Of a stretch of DNA of 64,000 nucleotides, positions 45,137 to 57,700 are shown in pieces; the stretch's first letter is position 1; every line of letters starts with the position of its first letter. The notes under the pieces are model-generated. The model was not told where the DNA came from. It saw only the letters and a program-made list of their open reading frames with translations, and ran no database searches. The DNA is taken from contig JARBJD010000023.1 in the NCBI GenBank assembly GCA_033064195.1, positions 186,001 through 250,000 on the forward strand, given 5' to 3'. Source of the stretch: Blattamonas nauphoetae. Its lineage: Eukaryota; Preaxostyla; Oxymonadida. A program made the position numbers and the translations under genes.

Positions 45137-45651
45137 ATGGATCAATCATTTTCATCCAACTACAGCAGATGTCTAGTTTGTTGTTCGCGTATTTATTTAA
45201 AAATATTGTATTTTAGTTTGTGAAACCAATCCAAACAATCTCTACGATAATTGTGATCCTCAACAAGGTCAGCTTCGACATATACGATATTTTATTCCCA
45301 ATTCTGTTCATTCATTTGATAAATTTATATATCTTCTTACCTCTCTCGCTCAGTGGAACCGCTATTCAGGCGATTAAATGAGATAAAACTTGCTCTTTTG
45401 GGACTCTTAGAAACAGTGACTCCCTTCACTGAATCAAGCTCAACAGACTTTATATCCTCATTAAAGCAGGAAATTAAGCTGAAGGTTTCATTTTCTTTTC
45501 AAATACTAAAGCATTTTCACTTCTTTCGAAGAACACACTCATTGACTCAGTCGAGATAGGAATGGATGAAACACGACTCCAAGAACTTTCGGCAATTTGG
45601 GATGTGTTACCGTATTTCGATCATTTCAAGACTGAAAATGCCTTGTCATGA
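45137..45651 (+). CDS. Small hypothetical protein, about 103 aa, 4 exons
   Basis: I do not recognise it. Exons are 45137-45170, 45217-45267, 45354-45484 and 45556-45651; introns are 46, 86 and 71 nt and all junctions are in phase. The product begins M-D-Q-S-F-S-S-N-Y-S-R, then N-P-N-N-L-Y-D-N. It has an amphipathic helix (P-L-F-R-R-L-N-E-I-K-L-A-L-L-G-L-L-E-T), a Ser-rich break, and a second helix ending at W-D-V-L-P-Y-F-D-H-F. The last acceptor used here is GAG at 45553-45555; the nearer CAG would give a stop two codons later. The two-helix design is typical of small complex subunits (for example Mediator or kinetochore proteins), but no assignment is justified. It is divergent from the phosphatase-like gene and converges on UBR4, 83 bp away. 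Confidence 0.55.
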
Positions 45652-45734
45652 CACTATCTGCGCTTTCCTTTCCATCAATGTTCATCATCATCTTCGAAGA
45701 AGGTAAAAAGGTGAGATGAGATCAAAAAATTAAC

Positions 45735-48700
45735 TCAAGATTGTCTCTTTGCGGATCCGATCCACTCTATGAATCGTTCGCAAGCATCCGTGCTTTCCGA
45801 AACGAAAGACGGATCAATCTCGAAAGAGTAGAAGAGATCCAACACTTCCAAAACATCGAAGAATTCCGAGAATGTTGTAATTGGAAGGTATTCTTCTTTG
45901 ATCGTCGTTTCTATCGCTGCCGAGAGTGATAGGTAGAGTTCTGCATTCTCAAAGCGCAGACTCGTGAAGATGCTACTGGCATACGGGGAGGATGAGCTCG
46001 CAGTCACAGAAAAGGGGGCGGGGAGGGGATTGGCTGTGAGGGATGGAACATTGAAAAGGGATGGGAGTTGGTTTGATGAAGTTGTTATGAATGAAGTGGA
46101 GGAGGATTGGGCAGGCGGGTTGACTGCTGTTGGACGAAGTTTCGTCCCGAAGAGTTCAACAACAACAAAAAGAAGAAGTGACGGTTGAAGTGAGGCAAAG
46201 GTCGGTTTGGAATGAGTCTTCCGACGGAGGATGCTGTGCATGAGATGTCGTCGGAAGAAGAGTGGTCGAAGTTGTTTCCATTCGTTGGAGTCAAAGAAGA
46301 GCAGACCAAGGAGAGCGTAGAAGATTGGAGTGTTGATGGCAGAGGATGACGACCGAGAAGCAAGCATGTTGGCTAAGAAGACAGAATCGGTTTGGTTGAC
46401 AAAGCTTTCGAGATCTCGGCCCACAGTCTCTCGAGCTTCGATCCCAGACCAACTTAGAGAAGTTCCCTTTGAGAGGATCCAATGTGCCATCCCGAGGAGA
46501 TGAGGAACAAGGAGGATTTGTGATTCCTTCGATCCTCCAATGTCTTGATGTGCTGAACCGAATGAGGTGGGAGAGCACCACAATGAGACAATACGCTCGA
46601 CTGACTGACGGGCGCACTCGATGAGCACACGCCACTTCGGGATTCGTTTGTTGAGGCCAGCTGAAGAATCACACATTCTCTCGAAAAATGCCTCGACTAA
46701 GCTTCTATAGTCAGAATCTGAGATTCCGTCGGAAACGAGTGGGAACATCGCATTGCACTTCATTCCACCATTTCGGAGGGCTGCACCGTCCCATTCGTTC
46801 CTCATTTTTCGTTCACTGCTATCGGCTTTCGCTGCATTCTTGTGGCAGTTCCTGTGCACGAGCGCGAATTGAGTTGAAAGTTGAATGCCGTCTGACTGGT
46901 TGCTTGCACTTTGGATGAACATCGACGTCCCCATCGGACTCTTCGTCCCATTGACGTACACGAGGAGTGCTTCATTCTTCCTGTACTTGAATCCTTCGCG
47001 ACAGATCAGGCAGCACATCCGTTCATCTTCTTCTTCGTAATCCGCAAATTTGTTCTTTCCGCCTTTGGACTCACTTTCCATGAGCTTTTGTGATATCTCT
47101 GTCGCTGTCGAAGAAACAACGGTTCCATTCTGTTTGACGCCAAAGCCCATTTCCTTGAGCATCTTCTCTCGGAGCTTCTGAGCCTTTTCTTTCTTTTTCT
47201 TCTTCTCTTCCTCAATGATGTTCTGCCCTTTTTCAGAAACAGCTGTATCTGGACAATCGTTGATTGCTCGCATTATTCCCTCAGCTGCAGCACCCACTCT
47301 GTCAATGGATGTAACTGTGGTCATCTTTCCAATCGACACGAGTAGAGCTTCTTGAGTCATTGTTGCATTCAAGATCATCTCAAGCACAGGAGTGTATCCT
47401 CCACGGCAAAGACCTTCTACGATCGACAGCGCATATGGGAACGATGGAACATGGATTGACTCCTCGCAGAATGTTGTTGGATGGGCCTGCGCCGAATCAT
47501 TGACAACTCGTGCAATGTAGTCAACGCATTTCTTAGTGATTCCTCTTTGTGTCACGAGATCTTTAATTTTCTGTCCAACTGAATCGATTCCCATTGAACC
47601 GCAGAGCAGTGCAAAGCAGCTCAAGTTGAAGGTCAGTTTGCTTCGTTGAATCGCATTCTCGCTTGTTGGGTCTTCTTTCTTGTCCTCCAGGGGGAGCTTG
47701 TCGAGAGCTTCAAAATCAAGGTTTGGCTCGAAGTATGAGACAAGGAGATCCATTGCTTTATCCTCCCCAAACGTCAGGAATGGAAGGATGGACATGATTG
47801 ATGACACCAACTTCTGATTCTTCTTCACAGTCGGCGATGAAAGACGAGAGAGGATTGCACTGATGTGAGAAGAATGAGAGCCGAGAGTTGCACTCTGAAT
47901 GGACGATGAGTAGTTCAAAGTTGAAGAAGCGATGAGATGAGGAGTGAAGAGAACAGGTGACTGGTGACTTGGAGGAAGCAGGAGATCTGTGGGCGGCGAC
48001 TCTTTCAGCCGATGGGAGTCTCTGTTGTGTTCGATGCTGCTGATCGACAATGACTCTTGCTCAGATACAAGTGTTCCCAAGATTATGATGATTTGTTCGG
48101 CTGCATCAACGTCGACTTGTTTATCACTGTTCATTGCAACCCTCAACAACGAAACGAGAATGCCAATGGGATCGATTCGACCAGAAGGTGTTTCCAAGCC
48201 AGAAGAACGGATTGTTCCAAAAGAACTGCTCAGTTCGAGAATTCGCCTCTTCACACAACGAAGTCGGCAACCATAGCGGAGGAGACGGAGAAGATATCCG
48301 GCGAGCTCGGATTGAATGTCGAAGTTCAAAATGGAGCTCAGGAAGATGAAGATAATTGCTGTTCCGTCTAAACCGTCCTTTTCTGAGGAAACACTGAACG
48401 TGGGTGAAGCGGTTGGGGATTGCTGGGCAAGTTGTGTGGCTGGAGACGTGGCAAAACGTACTGTTGTTGTAGCTTGTGTGACAGCAAGATCTGCTTCCTT
48501 TCTCACGATGTTCAGAGGATCCGACTGTGGGCTCGGTGTTGGCTCTGGGATGGACGGCATCATGTGGTGGATGTAGTGACCGAAGAGGGTTTCGTTTCCG
48601 TTCTTGTCGTAAAACACGACGAGTTCCTTGTCTTGGGAAGCTTTTTTGGAGAGTTGTCCCGACGATGGAAGAGACACAGCATCAAGCTTAAGGAGGAGAG

Positions 48701-51700
48701 AACTCGCTGGGTCAACTGATTCGTCATCGACCACCTGGTCACCGTCATCGTCTTGAGGGATCTCTGAAATGAGTTCCTCTGTTGCAAGTCCGTCAAATCC
48801 TTGAAGTCTGAATGTCACAACCATCGGAACCTTGTAAGAGTTTGGTCCCTGGCGATTCTGAATTGTCCGCCGGAAGACGTGGTCGTAGATGGCAGCGATG
48901 TCCATGTCGAGTGCAATGATCTTATCAGCAACGAGCAATTCGATGGAATTGTCGTCTTGAACAAGATCTTCACTTAGAGCACATTCCTGGCAGATCCGGA
49001 GCTTGATGTCTTTGAAGGTCTGGCCTTCGAGAGTTTTGCTGGAGATGGGTTGACGAGGGAGTTGTCCAGGGATGAATTCTTCCTGTGTGTGAGCCTTCTT
49101 CAACGTGATGAACACTTCAGGTGTTTGTTTGATTGGACAGAGCAATGAACACAAACGAGAGAACACAGAAAGTGGTAATCTCGTTTGACTCTGTGATCGT
49201 CCACTTGATGAACGAGATGGAAGTGTCGTGCGGAGAGCTCGGAAGCATGATGTCACAAGGAGATTTCTGCCTTCTTGCGACATCGACGAATCTTGTGACA
49301 TGGAAGGATCTTGTGGTTCCTCCGATTCTCTTGGCTGCGACTGATCATCCGTCTTCTGAAGTGCTCCACTACTCAAAACACGTTCCAGGAGCGAGTCGAT
49401 AAGAGCACCACTTGCATCTGTTTCCACGGTCTTTGCGAGTAGGAGGGCATGCGACATAAACACGATATCAAGGAGAACTCCAACCGCGAAACTATCACAT
49501 CCAAGCCGTTTCATCGACAGTACTGAAACGGGATCTGGTTTAATGACAGCTGCTTTCTCTTTTCCCTGTGGCGGGATCATGACGATGGCAAGGAGGAGCT
49601 GAGTCGCTGCAAGAATCATTCCAGAAGGCGATGAGAAGAGTCTGTGGAGATGTGTCTGGTACAACGGATCGACTCCATCTGTCGTTGCATTTGAAAGTCT
49701 TGTCACAGATTTCGTCTTCTTCTGTAGAATGAAGGAGTTCAAATTTGATGGCTGAGACTGAGTTTGTTGCGTCTCCAATCCTTCTGACTCGAGTGCTTGT
49801 GAAAACCCTGCACGGATGATGTAGATCAAGTAGCGATAGATTCCTCTGGCTGAGAGATACAAACAACAGGTTGTGTTCTCTTTGAGGAGCCCGAGGAGAT
49901 AAACCACAACTGGATGTTGCTCGAGTCCTGTTGATTGATCGTCTGACTCTGAGTCATTCGAACATGAAGGGTCCACAATTCCTGGCGACAGGAGTGGGAG
50001 GATGGAGAACAAATAATCCAACGAAGCAAAAAGGCGATAGTCGTTGGAATTTGAGAGTTCTTTGAGAAGGTTCAATGACTGAAGAGTGACGGCCAATGAC
50101 GAAGACGTCAACAAAAGAGTGAGCCAAGAATGAGGATGGAACTCGTTCTCAAGCGACAGATCGGAATAATTGCGAAGTTGGTTCAACTTTGCTTGTTGAT
50201 GGAAAGTTATCCACTTTCTTGCACAGGCCATGACGGTTGCTGAGTATACATCCGGAACGAATGTGTGTGGATTCTCTTTCTTCTGATTCAGGGCAGAAAT
50301 CCAGAGGTTGAACGGTGTTGGTTTTGATTGATCTGTGGAATCGATAGATTCTTCAAACATTTTGAATGGGACAGGGCATGGTTCTGAAGTCTCGTTTGGC
50401 GAGAATTTTGATGGTTGTTTTCCAAGGCTGATGGAAGAGACAAGGATTCGGATGCATGGTAGAACAGCGTAAGTAAGGAGAGGAGCTGACGACGGATTGA
50501 TTCGCATTACCTTCATCAAAATCGAGAAGACGACTCCCATTCTCACATGCCAGAAAGGATCATGAGACGACGCAGCAGATGCACTCACACACCACTGTTC
50601 CAGGAACTGCATTTCCGCGGAAAGTGTCTGCGCGACGTTTATCTGTGCAATGATTGTTTGATGAGTGGTCTCGTTGGGAGTGTTCTCGAGGACGAAATCC
50701 ACCTTCTGTTGGATGAATGTTAAGATGGCATTTGTTGCTTGCTCGGATTGATGAGCGAGGGCACAGAGTGTGGCGCATGAAAGATGCCTCAGAGACGCTG
50801 ACGAACGAGACGATAACCCCATCTCGAGAATCGACTGGAGGAGTGATGGGGTCGATGGGTGGAATCTCATCGACAATTCATGCGACATGAACTCAGAAGC
50901 GAGGTGACCAATATCAACAAAACGCATAATCAGCGTGAGGCCAGAATAGACAAACGACGAAGCACATCCATAACATTTGGAGATGGTTGGTTCTGTGAGA
51001 TTCTCAATAAAGGCAGCATCCTGTTGCGTCTTCGAGGAGAAGAACAAGTTGCTGAGGAGATAGCTTTCCTCATCACGAGGGAATGAGGTTGGGGAGAACG
51101 GAGAATGGTGGGAAGAGTTCTCAACCTTCTCTGGAATGAGATCAAGGCCAGTCGTTCCCTTCGGCTTTGTTGAATCTTGAACTCCACCGTCTGTCAATTG
51201 TGAGAGCTGTGAGTAGTAAGCTTGAAGGGCAGTACGAGCAATTCGGAGTGATGTTGTGATTGATGCTAGTTCCAACGACGCTGATTGAGCATCACCGAAA
51301 TATTTCTGAACAAGCTTGTTGATGGCTGGATTTACCCTCCCAGTGTCAGAGGTTGTTGGTTTAGGAGAAGAGGATGATGTCTTCGTGTTTGGTTTTGAAC
51401 TGGTTGAGTTCGCGAGATGGTAGAGGATCGAATCCTGAGGAAGAGAAATCCCTCCATCCTGAGTGTGAACAGGGACATGATCGTCGCGGAATTGGTTTTC
51501 TTTGGGAAGGACGAGGGCATTTGAGATTGGATTCGTCTGTGTTGTTGTTCTTGTAATGAATGACATTTCAATTGATCCATCGTTCACAAATGATAATTCT
51601 TTGGTGATTGAACGACGAGTTGAATCGAGCGAATGGAGGAGATGGCTTGCTCTCTTGTTCATCCGTTCAATTTCCGACGCAACATACGCTCTCTCCGCAT

Positions 51701-54700
51701 CAGTATCAATCTTTTCCGGCATCGATGTCGGCAGATCTCTCGCCAAGAAAGTCGCTTCATACTTGATGAACCGACAATGCCCGCATTCAGGACAGAGAAG
51801 GGAATATGGCTTCTCGTAGTTGATATGACGGCATGACTTGCATTGATAAGCGTTATCTTGGCATCTTGAACAGACACCATGTTCAAGGTCGGTCACAATA
51901 TTCTGGCACTGAGGACAGACAAGTTTCTCTTGAAGGGCGATTCTTCCATTTCGAGGAGCGGTTGGTGAGAGTTGTGGTCCATCCACAAGTTCGATCATGA
52001 GAGCAGCAGTCGAGATTGGGAATGGGAAAGTGTATGTCAAGGTGTCACTGCTTCCATCAGACGGAATGTTCATCGATCCGACGAGTCTCCACTTGGCCAT
52101 ACTCGATCGGAGAGAAGGCAGGTTCAGAGATTTCGGATCAAGAATTGTTGTTGATGAGGCAGATTTGTTGAGAACGTACAGATTAACTCCCGTCACAAAC
52201 TGGGTCATGACCTGCCTCTTTGTGAATCCTTGTGTGGCAGACAGTGATTTTCCATCCGAAATTCTGAAGAGGATGGATTTGAGTGCGATTGGGTGTTTCA
52301 GTTTGTACAGAATTGATTGACTTGTATACTTCTTTTCTTCAACAATGGAGTCCTGAGACATCAGAATTGGTGAGGAGTCCGTATTCATTCCTGTTTTGGC
52401 AGAGCAAATGCTGCATGGTTCGCCGTCGAGGTAGAAGAGTTGTTCTTCACTGACATTGAGATACCTGCGGAGATCGTTGTAGATGTTGGCATTTTGGTGA
52501 TTGGTGATTGTGTTGAGGTGGGTTACGATCAGAACTGCAATGATTTCGATCACGCGTTTGATGATGAGCTTGTGTTTCGTGACTTGTGGGTCGGTTGATC
52601 CGTTCCAAGACCCTCTGAAATGATGGAATGTGTGTTCGATCATTCCTGAGAGGAGTGCAAAGAGTGCAGTGGTGTGTTTTCCGTGTTTACCCGAATGCCA
52701 GACGTGTGGGAGGAGCATCGCGAGCATTTGAGACCGAAGCGATGGAAACTGTGAAGTGATCCCGACAAGCATCGGTTGTTTTGTCTGCGCGTCATTTGAG
52801 AGGGGATGAATGTTAATGGCAGATGGAAGGATGATTGAGTAAGACTCCAGAGTCGTTGATTGAATCAGAGAGAAGATACTCTTCATTGCCACATCGATTG
52901 GATCAAATGACAGTGCATTCCAGATGGCTGTCATGAGTCCAGACGCTGAAGTTCTGATTTCGCCTGACTTTTCAGCTAGCAGCAGTGATGGAAGTATCAT
53001 CGAGATGAGGTTCGGGTGTGAGAGGAGAACGTAGACGAAAAGAAGGACAGGCGGCTTTGGAGACGAATTCTGTGAATCTTTGTCAGCTCTATGTTTCTTG
53101 GCAGGCTCTTTCGATTTTGACTTTGAGAGAACTGGGGAGGGATCAAGAAGGGTGGTGAGGAGAGTCAAAATTGGGATGATCAAGACAGCAGGAAGATCAA
53201 ATGTGAGGAGATGGAGCAGCGTTTGGATGGCTGATGGATGGCATGCACAGAACAGAGACCAACATGCACTTCGTGATTTACTGGCAGAAACGAGAATCGA
53301 CAAAGCATGTTGAAGATTGACGAGTTGTGAATAACTCAGACTTGTCGATGAAGATGGGGTTGTCTGCGTTGGCGTTTGAGGAGTCTGTTGAGCCTTATTT
53401 GAGAAAAGAGCTGTCATCGTTCTTAAAACATTTGGTTTAACTTTCGTCACAGCATGAAGTGGATTCGACAGGTACAGACTGATCGGAAGAGAATCTTTCT
53501 GAGTGTCCCTTCTTCCTGATGAAGAGGTCTTTGTGAACGCTGAAGAGTCGAAGCCAAGATCGCCGATGATGTGACCAATCTGCATCATCCGAATCGCGAA
53601 CAAACCCTCATCTCGGAGAGCGTAAGACATTCCCTTTGAGTGATAGCTCAGTCCAGAGAAGGTCCGCTTCACGAGGAGATGAATGTTGATTCGTGGTGGA
53701 AAGGCAGGCGATGAACTTGACGAGCTTGAACTCTCGATGTCTTTCAGGAATAGTGCCCAACTGAGCAATTCAACGAGCGGAACTGTGTTCCAGCGTTGCT
53801 TGGGATATGTGAAAACGGAGGGAATGAGAGTTGCAGCGAGTGAACTTGGTTCAGAAATGGAGAGACTTGTCTTGGCAAGATATTGGATTCGGCTTGCTGA
53901 TTGTGTGCATGAGATGAAATGAATGATGGATCCAGCCCAGATGAATGAGAGAGAATTTTGCGATGTCAGGAAAAGAGTCTCAAAAGACACGTTGGGGACA
54001 TCATTCGGAAGAAAGAGCCCTCCGACAATCATTCTGGATGTTGTGAGTGGCGGGGTGAGAGGTGATCTCAGAACAGATGTGGTTCGCAAAGCTTGGCCTT
54101 CGAAGGATTGTGTGGATTGAATCGAGTCTGGAAAAGCTGATGACAGAGATGGGTCCGTAACAAGTTTGGTGAGAATTGAACGAAGAACGACAACTATCCA
54201 ATCCATGGTCTGCTCACAAAGAAGAACCTTTGTCAGAGCAGAGATACAAATATCTTCTGCAAAGTCAAACGAGATCGGTTCAATCTGATCTGATGTGTCA
54301 GTGTTTGTTGAGTGATCAACTACTGTGGCGTTGATCGGAGTGTCTGAGTGTTTTGGATCAGAGGTGAGAGTGGCTACGACTTGTCTTTGAGACGATTTCT
54401 TCAAACTTTGAGAAAGGACACAGATGATGAGGGCATCAAACAATCGCCAGAAAAGACGATCCTTTGAGTTCAAGGTTTCTGGAGAGAACGTATTCTCATC
54501 AATGCTCTTTCGAACAGTGAGATCCTCAGACAGCACAGGAGTGCATGCAACCAAGCGAAGCGAACGTGGCAGGTACAGATCAAGTGATGGAAGATGATGC
54601 TGGTTGTCGCCTTCTGTCTGATCCAGAAGTGGAATGTGCTCTCTGAGTGACTGCATCAGGATAAATCCAGCAAAACTGGTCTTCGCGATATCATAAGTCA

Positions 54701-57700
54701 AGTTGAAGCAGAAGAGAGGGCGAGTTATCAATGAGATCAGAATTGCCAAATACGAGGAGGTTTGCGAGACCGAGAAGGAGGAAATGTGTTCGCGTGTTGA
54801 ATCGAGAAGGGAGTCGGTATTTGCGGAGAAGTCAGAATGGCGTGACTTAACATATGTCTGTAGAGAAGTTGGAGAGGCTACTTCAGTGACGAGCTGATAG
54901 AATAACAAAGTGGGGATATGAGAGAGTGGGAATCCCAACAGTTTGGATGAAAGAGACGTCGTATCAACGTTTGGCAAACTGTACGATTTCATGTTGGCTG
55001 CTTGTCGATCCGACTTCGCTTTCAGAATCACACGGACGTTCTTCTTTGGGGTGGCGACTGCAGATGACTGCGGTTCAGACGGTGGATGAAAGTCAACAGG
55101 TGGATGCAAATCTGAATCTGGGATGTCGGGTCGGTAGTGTGCCATGTCATGTGTTGGGACATGTGAATCGATTTGTCCCAGATCTTGTTGTTTCTGATGG
55201 CATTGATCGCACAAATCAAAGTCTTCGCATTCGTTACAGTGATGTCGATAGTCTGTTGACTGGATTGACTTGTGACAAAGGTCGCAGTTGAAACGGCCTG
55301 TGTTTCGACTCCAGGAATAATAGTATGGCTTAGGAGCTGTGGAGAGTGATGCTTGAGGTGTGCGGGGACCTTCCTCAGACTCGTCCATCGAAAGGTCTTC
55401 TGTGGACTCCGTGGCAGCAATGAGTTCTTGTCGATCTCGATCATCTGATGCCTCATCGAACACTCGTTTCGGACTTTCTGAGCTACCGACTTGGGTCTTG
55501 ACAGGAGTCTCGGGGATGAGGGTGATCCATTGGTTGATGATGTTGTACAGAATTCCAGAAGTGGTCTGTCCCAGATGGTGGTTTTCGTTGAACAGGAGGT
55601 CACGGGCAAAGTTGTAGACTGGCTTAGAGACTGCCAACAACTCGGCGTTCAAATTGCTTGATTCATCAAGTGATTGCGTCTTACTTTCGTATGTCTTTGT
55701 GATCTTGTCGATCTTGGACTTCAGTTCGATGAAACTGGTGGCAAAGATTGTGTTCAAGATGAAAGAAGAGCAGAGAAATTGTTTTTGTGCAGGAGATGAG
55801 AAGTTAAGAAGAGAGTTGTGGATTTCTACCATGTCTGAGGGAATCGTATCAAAATGAGAAAGGGTGGTTGGTGAATTCATGATGAACGTGACAACCTCTT
55901 GGAACGAGAATGCAATCATTTTGGCGAATGGCTCGATGATTCGACCAAACAGTGCGCAGAGTTGATCCGACTCACGGTTGACGACAAATCGAGACTTGAA
56001 TCCCAAAAGAAGCCGAAGAGTGTGGAGTCGGAAAGCAATTGATTTGAGGAGCGAGGAGAGTGTTGAAGAGTCTGAACTGACGCTCTTCTCACTGGCTTCT
56101 TCCAGCGATTGGTCGTCGGGGAGGGCCAGAAGGAAGGCTGATTTGAGTGAGATGACTCTTGGATCTGTGTTGATGAACGGGAAGACAGACATCAGTTCGG
56201 ATTCGAAGAGAGAGTCCTCTTTCTTGAGCATTTTCATGAGAGGGATCATTGCATTGAATGAGGTGAGAGCATAATCAAGCTCTCGTCGATCTGACAAGCT
56301 ATTTCCAATCACTGTGAATCCAGACCAATCAACGACGTTGATTGGGATTGGGAGTGATGGGATGTAAGACGATGGATCGAGGAACACCTTTCTGTTCAGA
56401 GGATCTGATGCTGCTGATGATTTGCCGATCAAAGAATTTGATTCGAAATTGTACATCAAAGTGAAGAGGGTTGAGTCAAGCCCGATGATTTTCACTGTGA
56501 TGGAAATGTCTCCTTGCTTTTCGGGATAACTGATGCTGAATGGGAAGTAGTTCTGGAGTCGCATATTTGTGAGAGAATACGGGTCGGAGGAATTAACAGT
56601 CGTGTTGCATGGGATATCAACCCATCTGCGGACACCTGGTTCAATAATTTGATTCTGAGGAAGAGTGTTGAGATAGAAAGACGATGAAAAGTGGTCGGGA
56701 GCGTTTAACGTGATTGGGATGGCGTCTGACTGCACCAAAATGGAAATACCAACGATGTAAAATTGTGAACTTGCATTGGTGATACTAAATGACCGTTCTT
56801 TTGTCTTTTCTTCTTCTGATCCTTGTTCTACCTGATATGTCATCGAGAAGACAGTTTCGTCGCCATGCTGAGTGGGATTGATCACTGCTTCTCCTTCCTT
56901 CATCGTCACGAATGGTGTTGCATCAAAGCCAATTTCGATGTTCCTGAATGGGAACAGGCGGGTGGCTTCAGGACGCACGACTTCCGACGGGCAGACAAGC
57001 TCTTTCGGGAATTCGAAGGTGAGTTCGGGGATGGTGAGAGCAGATGGGATGTGCGACAAGAAGGGCGGTGAATGAGCGAGAAGGTTGACCGCGAATGATG
57101 GGCATGGTGTTTGGCTGGAAGGTCTCAGTTTCTTCGCAGATCTCACAAGATGATTCAAAGACTGGTATCCTCGTGGTAATGTCGATGTCGAGATCTTCGC
57201 GTTATGGTGCTCCCAAACAGGATGGAATGGCGAGATGTACAGTGGATGATCAGATAATGCATTTGAAGTAAAGAATTCCGAAGGAATGAGCGGGTAGTGG
57301 TTGATGATGGGATCAAGTTGATGGGGGATGTTAAAGGCTCGTTGGTCGTCTGGAGTGAGTGGAGATGTTTGATGTGGAAGCGATTGGAACAGTGATGATG
57401 TCAATGTTGGAGACAGGGCAATCAGAGACTGTTTGTGCTGAACGGGATGGATTGTGGTGGGAAGAGGAGTCGGTTGGAGAGAGGCGAGCTCAGAAGAGGT
57501 TCGGAACGTATTCAAGATGATTGGATCTGGGAGATCACGAGCGAAACAGAGGAAAATGACATCGTTGTTGCTCAGAACAACGCCAACAATCAACGGTGCT
57601 GTCTCTGGTGAGCTTTGAGCAGTGGAAAGAAGGGCAGTTTGAGAAAGTTGGCATTTCTCCGAAGTGACGATCGTTTCTTGGTGGAGTTCAGACGAAATCG

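Noticed and set aside
45137-45651. Assignment of the small gene to a Mediator subunit
   Set aside because: Length and two-helix pattern are compatible with many small subunits; no diagnostic motif was seen.
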